Below are positions 1 to 6,228 of a stretch of 20,261 nt of DNA, piece after piece. The DNA lies in NCBI GenBank assembly GCA_910588295.1, contig CAJUQO010000060.1, positions 1 to 20,261 of the forward strand, read 5' to 3'. This stretch comes from an uncultured Lachnospiraceae bacterium (GTDB lineage Bacteria; Bacillota; Clostridia; Lachnospirales; Lachnospiraceae). Numbering within the stretch: position 1 is the first letter of the stretch; every line of letters starts with the position of its first letter. The position numbers and the translations under genes were made by a program. Under the pieces are notes generated by a model. That model made no database searches and had not been told where the DNA came from. It was given only the letters and a program-made list of their open reading frames with translations.

Positions 1-194
1 TTTGCCCTGAAATGTAAATTTTTTGTGAATATGATTAAAAAGTCCTTTACAAAACCGCCTACAACCAGAACCAACATATCTGCCCGTTCTTCCACTGCTC
101 TAAGGCAATTATTTACCGTATCCATATCAGGATCAACAGGAAAAGAATCATATTTCATTTGCAAATACCTCTCTTTCCACTGTTGAATATTCAT
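1..194 (-). CDS. N-terminal part of a DUF4062-like protein, cut by the window edge
   Basis: An open frame of 64 codons reads from an ATG at 194 to the window edge without a stop. A good ribosome site, AAGGTGAT, lies four bases upstream of the ATG, and the gene begins 34 bases after the stop of its upstream neighbour, so it is probably the third gene of that operon. Residues 18-46 include FPVDPDMDTVNNC and then ADMLVLVVGG. This resembles the part of DUF4062-type domains where a conserved cysteine and a hydrophobic strand precede a Gly-Gly-Arg-Tyr-Gly turn. DUF4062 domains occur at the start of STAND-type and other putative signalling or defence proteins. The residues after VVGG (FVKDF) do not continue as that consensus would, so the family call is tentative, and either divergence or a frameshift is possible. 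The rest of the protein lies outside the window. Confidence 0.5.
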   Translation of the reverse strand, partial: MNIQQWKERYLQMKYDSFPVDPDMDTVNNCLRAVEERADMLVLVVGGFVKDFLIIFTKNLHFRA

Positions 195-228
195 GGATCA
201 CCTTACCCACATAATACAAAGGTTTATC

Positions 229-801
229 TTATACCACCGTTCCCCACATATGCTCTTTCAGGTAAATGTTCCCATTATTAAAGTCTACCGCTTTTATCTT
301 ATACAAATTGTTAATCGCCCCTACAACATCTTCCTTTCCGACAGTTGTTCCTTCTTTCTGCTGGTACCATTCCTGCAGTTCACTGATAAACCGCTCTTCT
401 TCAATTCCGGCAGTATCATATGCCCCCTTTTTATACAACAGATAAACAGCATAAGCCTCCAGCTTGCTTAGTTCCTGTTTGACAGATTTTTCAATGAAAA
501 AGGCAGAGGCAATTATCAGCTGGATATAGTTAAATATGCTCTCAGGCCTGCTGATGGATGCTGCAAATTCAAAGCCTGATACGAGTGCTTTCTTAAAGTC
601 AATCATTACATTACCCGACTTATAAGATGCAGGGTCTTTTCCTAAAAATATCATGCCCTTCCTTGCATCTTCCGGCAGCACAGTAATATAATTATCCACT
701 ATATAAGTGCCTGCTGACTCCTCCAACCCATACTGTAATGCAGCCTGTTCCAATTCCTTTTTCAGTCTGGCGTTATATTCCATCGCTTCTTTTCTGTTCA
801 T
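229..801 (-). CDS. hypothetical protein, middle gene of the peptidase operon
   Basis: This protein of about 190 residues is not recognised. Two start codons compete. An ATG at 807 sits only two bases after the AGGGAG ribosome site, while the ATG at 801 has eight bases of spacing and is preferred. Either start overlaps the 3' end of the HExxH gene (which ends at 773) by about 30 bases, so translation is probably coupled. The N-terminus is a charged helix, residues ~85-110 form an amphipathic or hydrophobic helix (including IIASAFFIEKS), and the last 60 residues look like helix-helix-hairpin (ending near GNIYLKEHMWG), which could be a winged-helix fold; that last point is inference only. There is no signal peptide or clear membrane segment. 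Its position between a peptidase-like gene and a DUF4062-like gene suggests an adaptor, regulator or target of the peptidase. Confidence 0.75.
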   Translation of the reverse strand: MNRKEAMEYNARLKKELEQAALQYGLEESAGTYIVDNYITVLPEDARKGMIFLGKDPASYKSGNVMIDFKKALVSGFEFAASISRPESIFNYIQLIIASAFFIEKSVKQELSKLEAYAVYLLYKKGAYDTAGIEEERFISELQEWYQQKEGTTVGKEDVVGAINNLYKIKAVDFNNGNIYLKEHMWGTVV

Positions 802-1849
802 CGTCATTTCTCCCTCTCATAAACTCCCTTTTTTCCGTCCACACAATCTTATCCAATTTCCCTCTTTCCATTTTCAAAAGAAGCTGATCCTTAAATTCAT
901 CATACACATCCAGAAAGCCGCTGTATAAATGATTGCCATCTACAGTATCAAAATCATACTCATCTTTGTCGGCAACCGCGAACAGCCTGTTCTTACGCTT
1001 AACCGGTGAGGGATGCTGCCAGTCATGAAAAACCGTTTTATACAGTACCCTGTCGGTATAATAATACAAGTCAAAAAAATCCATATAAATCATCGGTGCC
1101 AGATAGGTATATTCTTCAAGAACCGCATCTGTACCCTTCTCTTCCATGATAATTTTCAACACGATATGGTAAGCTATCATATCGGCATCATATTCTTCTT
1201 TTTCAGGGTGTTTTTCCGTATATTTCTTTCCGGTGCCTGCCAGATAAGCATGTGCAATCTCATGTGCCAGGCTGAATGCCACGATTGTCCAATAGCAGTC
1301 TTCAGCAAGCTGGAGTATCTGAATATCTCCGTTTACTGTATCCATTAACGCATGGTTTGCGTCCATACCCTGCATTTCCCCAAATATACACACATCATTC
1401 ATCAGGAACAATACATATTTAAAACACTTCCCATATATCTCCAGATCACCAAAATCCTTAGACCACTTAAACATTGCCAGCAGGAATCCCATGACCGTTG
1501 ATTCAAACAACTCATCAATATGTATGAATGCCGGATTTATCTCGTCATTGTAAATATAACTGTTGATAGTATTCTGGTAAATATTGCTCAATTCAATCCC
1601 TGTCCCGGTATACCCATATTCCTTTGCAAAATATTTTTTAACAATATCGAACATCATCTGCAGATTATGCTTCGCCATATTCTCTTTTAACTGTTCTTCC
1701 GCAAAATAAGAAGAAAAATATTTTAACAATGTCTGAATCCCACGTTCTTCATCTTTTAAGGAACTTCCACCAAATTTAAATATTTCATAATCATCTGGCG
1801 GCAGCATAAATTTTTCCAACAGGGGAATGTTCTTTCTGCCTTTTCCCAT
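773..1849 (-). CDS. HExxH zinc-metallopeptidase-like protein
   Basis: The 358-residue protein carries HEIAH at residues 196-200, followed 18 residues later by EYDAD (219-223). The spacing fits zincins in which two histidines and a downstream acidic residue hold zinc and the first glutamate is catalytic. The E-x-D-A-D arrangement resembles M48, Lit (U49) and similar peptidases, but no family can be assigned by eye. The helix before the motif is hydrophobic. There is no signal peptide and no clear membrane span, so the protein is probably cytosolic. The start ATG at 1849 has a strong AGGGAGG ribosome site, and a TATAAT box lies ~20 bases upstream. It is the first gene of a three-gene minus-strand operon, and the next gene overlaps its 3' end. 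Base composition is clearly more AT-rich than the genes from 3.2 kb on, which suggests acquisition by transfer. The enzymatic call rests on the motif; the substrate is unknown. Confidence 0.75.
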   Translation of the reverse strand: MGKGRKNIPLLEKFMLPPDDYEIFKFGGSSLKDEERGIQTLLKYFSSYFAEEQLKENMAKHNLQMMFDIVKKYFAKEYGYTGTGIELSNIYQNTINSYIYNDEINPAFIHIDELFESTVMGFLLAMFKWSKDFGDLEIYGKCFKYVLFLMNDVCIFGEMQGMDANHALMDTVNGDIQILQLAEDCYWTIVAFSLAHEIAHAYLAGTGKKYTEKHPEKEEYDADMIAYHIVLKIIMEEKGTDAVLEEYTYLAPMIYMDFFDLYYYTDRVLYKTVFHDWQHPSPVKRKNRLFAVADKDEYDFDTVDGNHLYSGFLDVYDEFKDQLLLKMERGKLDKIVWTEKREFMRGRNDDEQKRSDGI

Positions 1850-1868
1850 ATCCTTCCCTCCCTATGAC

Positions 1869-1874
1869 ATTATA
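1869..1874 (-). promoter_or_regulatory. probable -10 box of the peptidase operon
   Basis: TATAAT on the minus strand lies about 20 bases before the ATG of the HExxH gene. The -35 region is weak (TTAAAA-like, 16-base spacing). The start of transcription would fall about a dozen bases before the ATG, leaving just enough room for the ribosome site. Confidence 0.45.
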
Positions 1875-2040
1875 CAACAAATCTACAAATTTTTAAGCAT
1901 TTATTAGATCGGTCATTCAAAAACTTCCAAAAACTATATCTGCAAAAAATGATACTTTTATATCCGCCATATATCCAAAGGGATAACTAACGGAACATCG
2001 CATTAATATTTTACAGGAAACCAAACCTGACCATAGAAAA

Positions 2041-2081
2041 GCAGGGGAGCATCCGGCATCCCATGCCAGACACTCCCCTGC
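2041..2081 (-). terminator. strong intrinsic terminator, minus-strand polarity
   Basis: The 41-base element folds as a 19-bp stem with a 3-base GGG loop and is followed on the minus strand by TTTTCTATGG. The outer nine pairs (GCAGGGGAG with CTCCCCTGC) are perfect. Three inner pairs are G-U only when the minus strand is transcribed and would be A-C mismatches in plus-strand RNA, so the hairpin works for a transcript coming from the right. No intact minus-strand gene lies just upstream of it. Confidence 0.75.
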
Positions 2082-2084
2082 TTC

Positions 2085-2438
2085 CTATTTCCGCTCCCGC
2101 TCCACACCCTTTTCCACTTCCGTCTGCCGCTCCTTTTTCCCACCTCGCTAGTATAATAATGGTGTAGTCAATCAAGACTACTTGGTTAATAAATTTCTAA
2201 AATTAGATAACAGAAGAAGGCGTTCTTCCTTCATCAGATGTTGTCCATATAAATTATCATGTCTGACGGCTCCTGATAGACACCAGATAAAAACATAAGG
2301 TATTATCTCTCTTAGGATAGGACAAAGAATGTCCACCTCCTAGTATAGCTTTTGAGGTAAATACGTGGTAAACCAAGTCCTCAAATTCTTCGAAAGCATT
2401 GATTTTATGAGAATTGCACATACAAATCATATCCTGCC
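2085..2438. other. degenerate intergenic stretch with gene debris
   Basis: No intact gene was found here. On the minus strand, a 20-codon open tail (2085-2147) rich in Lys, Arg and Glu, ending ERERK and a stop, sits immediately before the terminator at 2041-2081 and looks like the C-terminus of a lost protein; its frame is closed by a stop at 2148-2150. Further upstream are two small overlapping minus-strand frames, one described separately at 2257-2430. The plus strand shows a short inverted repeat, TAGTC-AATCAA-GACTA, near 2165-2180. Together this looks like a decayed gene region. Confidence 0.4.
2257..2430 (-). CDS. small unknown ORF, possibly a remnant
   Basis: A 57-codon frame opens with an ATG at 2430 after a GGCAGGAT sequence that could act as a weak ribosome site. 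The product includes FEEFEDLVYHVFTSK and then a Gly-Gly-Gly stretch. A second frame shifted by one base continues 52 codons downstream of an AGGAGG sequence, with residues such as LYGQHLMKEERLLLLSNF, and looks equally protein-like. This suggests that a frameshift broke one older gene into two pieces. The family is not recognised. The ORF lies upstream of the minus-strand terminator at 2041-2081, which supports past or present transcription in this direction. Its left neighbour is the debris tail and its right neighbour is the symporter relic on the other strand. Confidence 0.25.
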   Translation of the reverse strand: MICMCNSHKINAFEEFEDLVYHVFTSKAILGGGHSLSYPKRDNTLCFYLVSIRSRQT

Positions 2439-2624
2439 GTGACTTATTACATGGGCAATCCGGCTCTTCTGGGCACTTTTTCCCTGTTCCAGCTGGTTCT
2501 GGTTATACTCATCCTTATGGTCACTCCGATGCTTGTGAAAAAATTCGGAAGCATGTGGAAAATGAATCTGTATGCCCGGATTATCACGCTTTTGATGGGC
2601 GCTATATTCCTGTTTGCGCCATGA
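2406..2624 (+). pseudogene. fragment of a GPH-family sugar:cation symporter
   Basis: The frame from about 2439 encodes YYMGNPALLGTFSLFQ, then a hydrophobic segment, a VKKFGS loop and another hydrophobic segment ending at a stop at 2622-2624. This is the pattern of an internal part of glycoside-pentoside-hexuronide (MelB-like) symporters, where a Gly-Asn-Pro loop precedes two membrane helices separated by a Lys-Lys-Phe-Gly turn. Full members have about 450 residues and twelve helices, and only about 60 residues survive. There is no start codon with a ribosome site. The next piece downstream, a glycoside hydrolase tail, is in the same reading frame, which suggests that a deletion joined two genes of one sugar operon and that a stop marks the junction. 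The family call rests on a short segment. Confidence 0.5.
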
Positions 2625-2651
2625 ACAGAAATCTCCCTGTTATGCTGTTCG

Positions 2652-3110
2652 CCACATTTTTCCGGAACATGGCCGGGATACGAGGGAAAACCGGCGCGGG
2701 CCGATATCTACGTGGACGCGGAGGCAGTGGAGCTGTTCCTAAACGGCCGTTCCCTGGGAAGAAAACCGGCCAGGGAAAATCACGACTTCACGGCGACCTA
2801 CGAGCCGGCCTATGAACCGGGAGAACTGACAGCGGTCAGCTATAACGGCGGAAAAGAAACGGGGCGTTTTTCCCTCCTGACGGCGGAAGAAGAGCTACAT
2901 CTCTGCGTGAAGGGAGCCGGACGGCTGGAAGGCTTGGGAAGCGCCGATCCCCAGTCCCTTGGCAGCTATGACGACACGGAATGGGAAACCTATGACGGCT
3001 ATATGATGGCCGTTGTACGGGCCGGAGAAGAGGAAGGTATCATCCGGATTGCCGTCACGGCAGAGGGATGTGAAGAACAGTGTGTGACGCTGCAGGTGCG
3101 GAAATACTAG
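2652..3110 (+). pseudogene. C-terminal fragment of a glycoside hydrolase family 2 enzyme
   Basis: From about 2670 the frame reads WPGYEGKPARADIYVD, then VELFLNGRSLGRKPA, a YEPGELTAVSYNGG segment and a C-terminal Ig-like domain that includes GLGSADP, ending at a stop at 3108-3110. The Trp-x-Gly-Tyr-Glu-Gly and VELFLNG-x-SLG motifs are typical of the C-terminal domains of family 2 beta-galactosidases and beta-glucuronidases. The catalytic TIM barrel and the N-terminal sugar-binding domains are missing, so only the last ~150 of usually 700-1000 residues remain. There is no start site in a sensible position. The residues that remain are well conserved, so the loss may be recent. With the symporter fragment just upstream in the same frame, this is the remains of an oligosaccharide uptake and hydrolysis operon. 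Confidence 0.7.
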
Positions 3111-3174
3111 TTTGTGTTCTTCGCCGGAGGAGTACTTGTCTGAAAATCGGCTGAAAGAAAACAGCGCGGATTGA

Positions 3175-3235
3175 AAACGGCTCCGGGTGTTGCTGCGGCA
3201 CTGAACTATTGCCGCAGCAACACCCGAAGCCGTTT
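3175..3235 (-). terminator. long terminator overlapping the 3' end of the MocR-type gene
   Basis: Two 26-base arms (3175-3200 and 3210-3235) are inverted copies differing at one position, with a 9-base loop that contains the TAG stop of the regulator gene. One arm is therefore the last nine codons of the gene. The single difference is a G-U pair in minus-strand RNA and a C-A mismatch in plus-strand RNA, and the stem ends in TTTT on the minus strand. Both points indicate termination of the regulator transcript. Confidence 0.75.
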
Positions 3236-4588
3236 CAGCCCCTCTGCCAGTATTTCCAACGTAGGAGGCGTGACCACGGAAATACGTACTGCTTTTTCCG
3301 GCTCTTTATTTCCCACGGAAAAACGCTCCGCGCCGCATACTTCCACCCCTGCCTGTCTCGCGCAGATCTCAAAACTCTTCCCCGTAAAATGGGGAGGCAG
3401 CCGTACGCAGCGCAGCGGCGCCGTGGGCCCGCCCGGTGTGACAAAACCGTCCAGAATCAGATCGACAATGCGGTTCCGCTCCCTGATATCTTTCTGCCGT
3501 TCGGCTATGATCTCGTCAGCGGCGCCGTCCTCGATCAGGGCGGCGGATACTGTGGCCAGCAGCGGCGAGACAGAGATATTCATGGCATATAAGGCCGTCA
3601 CCAGCTTTTCATGAAGCCTTTCGGGGACATGGATAAACGCTGTCCTCAGCCCCGGTGAAATGGCCTTTGAAAGACTTGCCATGTAAACCACCTGTTCCGG
3701 CGCAAAAGAAGCGATGGGCGGCATTGGATCCTCCTCCAGAAGGTTATTGATTCCGTCCTCCAGGACGAGCAGCCGCTCCTCCCTGGCCACTTCGGCAATC
3801 ATTTTTCTTGTCTCCAGGGACATGATATGGGCGGTAGGATTCTGGTAGTCCGGTATGACATAGAGGCCTTTGATATTCTTGTTCTGCACCGCATAGCGGA
3901 TGTCCTCCTCTGTCATCTCCGGGCCATGACTCCCGACAGGCAGCAGCTGGATACCGAACAGCTTCGCCGCTGTTTTCACACCGGGATACGTAAGCGGATC
4001 CGTGCCTATCTTATCATCATTCCCAAAAAACGCTCCCAAAGCCGCCATGAGGGCGTTTTGCCCCCCGGCGGCCAGCACTATATGTTCCATATCTGTATGC
4101 AATCCTGATTTTTTCATCCACATCACGCCTGCCCTGCGCTGTCTTTTCGTGCCCTCAGGCGTCCCGTAGGAAAACAGATTCAGCGCATCCGGCCTTTTCA
4201 TCAAACTTTCCGCGTACCGCTTTACGTTCAGATTGCTTGCTGCCGGGGGAACAATAGCCCCCATCTCAATAATATGTGAATCCCCTCTTCCGCAGAGAAG
4301 CAACGGCTCCGCGGCGGCGTCAGAGGAAACATAGGTGCCGTTGCCGACGGATGCCGAGAGCAGCCCCTTTTGTTCGCACAGTTTATAAACCTTGGATATC
4401 GTGCTCAGATTCAGATCCAGAAAATCCGCCAGTTCCCGCTGGGGCGGCAGCTTGGTCCCCGCTTTCAGTTTTCCGTTTTGAATATCCTCCTCCAGCAATT
4501 TCGCCAGCGCTATATATTTAGGCCCCGTGACCCTGCTCAGATCCGGTTTCCAGCTCATAGGATAGTTGTCAAAGGAATTTACCGGCAT
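3206..4588 (-). CDS. MocR-type transcriptional regulator (GntR HTH plus aminotransferase domain)
   Basis: The 460-residue protein joins an N-terminal GntR-type winged helix (residues ~24-88, with LPPQRELADFLDLNLSTISK and GNGTYV) to a fold-type I PLP aminotransferase domain. The aminotransferase domain shows DYQNPT (247-252), an aspartate for the pyridine nitrogen (D278) and the PLP-binding lysine K308 in SLSKAISPG. MocR/PdxR proteins use this domain to sense PLP or amino compounds while the winged helix binds DNA. Residue 281, where active transaminases have a tyrosine (Asp-x-x-Tyr), is Asn, which fits a sensing rather than a catalytic role. The ATG at 4588 has a GAGAGGGG ribosome site; an in-frame TTG at 4627 has none. 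It is divergent from a stand-alone aminotransferase gene, the usual MocR arrangement, so that gene is the likely target. The gene ends inside its own terminator hairpin. Confidence 0.9.
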   Translation of the reverse strand: MPVNSFDNYPMSWKPDLSRVTGPKYIALAKLLEEDIQNGKLKAGTKLPPQRELADFLDLNLSTISKVYKLCEQKGLLSASVGNGTYVSSDAAAEPLLLCGRGDSHIIEMGAIVPPAASNLNVKRYAESLMKRPDALNLFSYGTPEGTKRQRRAGVMWMKKSGLHTDMEHIVLAAGGQNALMAALGAFFGNDDKIGTDPLTYPGVKTAAKLFGIQLLPVGSHGPEMTEEDIRYAVQNKNIKGLYVIPDYQNPTAHIMSLETRKMIAEVAREERLLVLEDGINNLLEEDPMPPIASFAPEQVVYMASLSKAISPGLRTAFIHVPERLHEKLVTALYAMNISVSPLLATVSAALIEDGAADEIIAERQKDIRERNRIVDLILDGFVTPGGPTAPLRCVRLPPHFTGKSFEICARQAGVEVCGAERFSVGNKEPEKAVRISVVTPPTLEILAEGLKRLRVLLRQ

Positions 4589-4629
4589 AGCGTCCCCTCT
4601 CTTTTTTGTCTGTATTGATTCCCGCAATA

Positions 4630-4657
4630 ATTATAATTGTCTGCCATACAATTTTAA
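4630..4657 (-). promoter_or_regulatory. probable promoter of the MocR-type gene
   Basis: TTAAAA and TATAAT with 16-base spacing on the minus strand lie ~45 bases before the ATG at 4588. The divergent promoter begins next to it, so a protein bound here could control both genes. Confidence 0.5.
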
Positions 4658-4659
4658 CA

Positions 4660-4688
4660 TTGTTTTCCTTTGGGCACAAACTTACAAT
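4660..4688 (+). promoter_or_regulatory. probable promoter of the LysN-like aminotransferase gene
   Basis: TTGTTT and TACAAT are separated by 17 bases, about 100 bases before the ATG at 4785. A direct repeat (CAATGTC twice, near 4735-4748) lies between the promoter and the ribosome site. MocR proteins often bind direct repeats, but assigning it as an operator is a guess. Confidence 0.45.
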
Positions 4689-4784
4689 AAAACACATCTT
4701 TCCCTGTGGGAAACGCAAGGTTACTGTTCACTCTCAATGTCCAATGTCAGTAACAGAATTTCAGATAAAGCGAGGTAAACGACT

Positions 4785-5969
4785 ATGAGTGTAGAAAATC
4801 TGTTATCCGAAGGTATAAAAGCAACGCCCCCCTCCTTTGTCAGGGCAATTTTAAAAGCCGCCTCCGACCCCGGCGTGATCTCCTTTGCGGGCGGCCTTCC
4901 CAACCCGGTCTCCTTTCCCCAAGAAGAGCTTCTGGCCTCCATGGAACGCGTTGTACAAACTTACGGGAGCAACGTATTCCAGTATTCGGTCACAGCCGGT
5001 CTGCCGGAGCTCAGGCAGTATATCGCGGACAGATACAACCGTTCTTTCGGCCTGGACCTGAGCCTTGACAATATCATCATTACCACCGGCTCCCAGCAGG
5101 CCCTCGACCTCATAGGGAAGGTTTTGCTCGACAAGGGCGACGGGATCATTGTTGAGAGACCCACCTATCTTGCCGCGATACAGGCCTTTTCCATGCGGCA
5201 GCCGGTATTTTATCCGGTGGAACTGACGGAGGAGGGCATGGATCCGGAAAAACTTGCGGAAGCGCTGCGGAATCCTGTCAAATTTGTCTACGCTATCCCT
5301 GATTATCAGAACCCCACCGGGCTCACCTATTCCGCCGGGAACAGGGAACGCATTTATGAGATTCTGAAAGACCGCGGCGTGGTTTTGATCGAAGATGACC
5401 CTTACGGTGAGCTGCGTTTTGACGGCGAACGCCTGCCCTACATCGGCGCCGGGAAACTGCCGGACAGTATACTCCTTGGCACCTTTTCAAAGACGGTCAC
5501 TCCGGGAATGCGTATTGGCTTTATCATTTCCAAAAACAGGGAACTAATAAAACATCTATCCGTCGCCAAAGAAGCCAGCGACCTGCACACCAATATCTTT
5601 GCCCAGTACCTGATCTGGGATTATCTGAAAAACAACGATCTGGATACGCATATCGCAAAGATCAAAGCATTGTATAGGAAACAGGCCCGGGCCATGATGG
5701 ATGCCATGAAAAAATATTTCCCACCCACGGTAAAGTACACAAAGCCCCACGGCGGCATGTTTTTGTGGGTGACACTCCCGGAAAGTGTAAGCGCAATGTC
5801 CCTGTTTCCAAAAGCCCTGGAGAAAAAGGTGGCGTTTGTCCCGGGCGACCCCTTCTATGCGGATGTTAAAAACGTCAATACTATGCGCCTCAATTATACC
5901 AACGCAGACTGTGAGACCATTGAGGAGGGAATACGCAGACTGGGGGATTGTATACGGCAGTTATTATGA
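4785..5969 (+). CDS. PLP-dependent aminotransferase, LysN / 2-aminoadipate type
   Basis: The 394-residue protein is a fold-type I aminotransferase of the MocR-like (class Ib) group without a DNA-binding domain. The N-terminus has VISFAGGLPNP, as in LysN and multi-substrate aminotransferases that act on aromatic, branched-chain or 2-aminoadipate substrates. NPTG is at 176-179, D204 with Y207 forms the Asp-x-x-Tyr pair, and the Schiff-base lysine is K236 in GTFSKTVTPGMRIGF. All catalytic residues are present and the length is normal. The GAGGT ribosome site lies about eight bases before the ATG. It is divergent from a MocR-type regulator that probably senses its product or cofactor. A hairpin terminator follows directly, so it is monocistronic. 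The exact substrate cannot be read from the sequence. Confidence 0.9.
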   Translation: MSVENLLSEGIKATPPSFVRAILKAASDPGVISFAGGLPNPVSFPQEELLASMERVVQTYGSNVFQYSVTAGLPELRQYIADRYNRSFGLDLSLDNIIITTGSQQALDLIGKVLLDKGDGIIVERPTYLAAIQAFSMRQPVFYPVELTEEGMDPEKLAEALRNPVKFVYAIPDYQNPTGLTYSAGNRERIYEILKDRGVVLIEDDPYGELRFDGERLPYIGAGKLPDSILLGTFSKTVTPGMRIGFIISKNRELIKHLSVAKEASDLHTNIFAQYLIWDYLKNNDLDTHIAKIKALYRKQARAMMDAMKKYFPPTVKYTKPHGGMFLWVTLPESVSAMSLFPKALEKKVAFVPGDPFYADVKNVNTMRLNYTNADCETIEEGIRRLGDCIRQLL

Positions 5970-5982
5970 AAACGAGTTCCGG

Positions 5983-6027
5983 CTTTCATGCGTGGTGATG
6001 CAGCAATACGGCGCATGAAAGTTTATT
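5983..6027 (+). terminator. intrinsic terminator after the aminotransferase gene
   Basis: Perfect 10-base arms, CTTTCATGCG (5983-5992) and CGCATGAAAG (6012-6021), are followed by TTTATT on the plus strand. The T-rich end overlaps the stop codon of a small convergent frame. Confidence 0.65.
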
Positions 6028-6187
6028 CCGAAAAGTCCACGGTGGTATGATACAGGCATTTTTCATCACACAGCTCCTTAAAGTTCTTGTCCTTTGTCAG
6101 GCCCTGCTCCATCGCGTAGTTTTCTGACTCCACCTCGTCCGACCATGTATCATCGGCAAATACACGTTCTTGAGAACCGATCCTCCT
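6023..6187 (-). pseudogene. small protein or C-terminal gene fragment without a usable start
   Basis: The minus-strand frame ends with about 47 codons that look truly coding: acidic, with SENYAMEQGLTKDKNFKEL, two cysteines six residues apart (Cys-x3-x-x-Cys region LCDEKC) and the tail YHTTVDFSE. A perfect AGGAGG lies upstream (6182-6187), but the frame has no ATG, GTG or TTG in the 4-15 bases after it; the first in-frame candidates are a GTG and an ATG with poor ribosome sites. Upstream, the frame runs through the flippase terminator and becomes an antisense shadow. A small gene that lost its start codon, or the end of a disrupted gene, explains this best. The family is not recognised. Its stop overlaps the terminator of the convergent aminotransferase gene. 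Confidence 0.35.
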
Positions 6188-6193
6188 GATATG

Positions 6194-6221
6194 AAAGAGG
6201 CGGGAATACTCCCGCCCCTTT
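6194..6221 (-). terminator. intrinsic terminator after the flippase gene
   Basis: A 12-bp stem, AAAGGGGCGGGA with TCCCGCCTCTTT on the minus strand (one G-U pair, 4-base loop), lies eight bases after the TAG of the flippase gene. The A-rich left flank and the T-rich right flank mean it could also stop plus-strand transcripts. Confidence 0.7.
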
Positions 6222-6228
6222 CTTTTCC

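Noticed and set aside
2414..2815. A 133-codon plus-strand frame across the symporter and glycosidase debris
   Set aside because: It is in a different frame from both recognisable protein fragments and reads through them out of phase.
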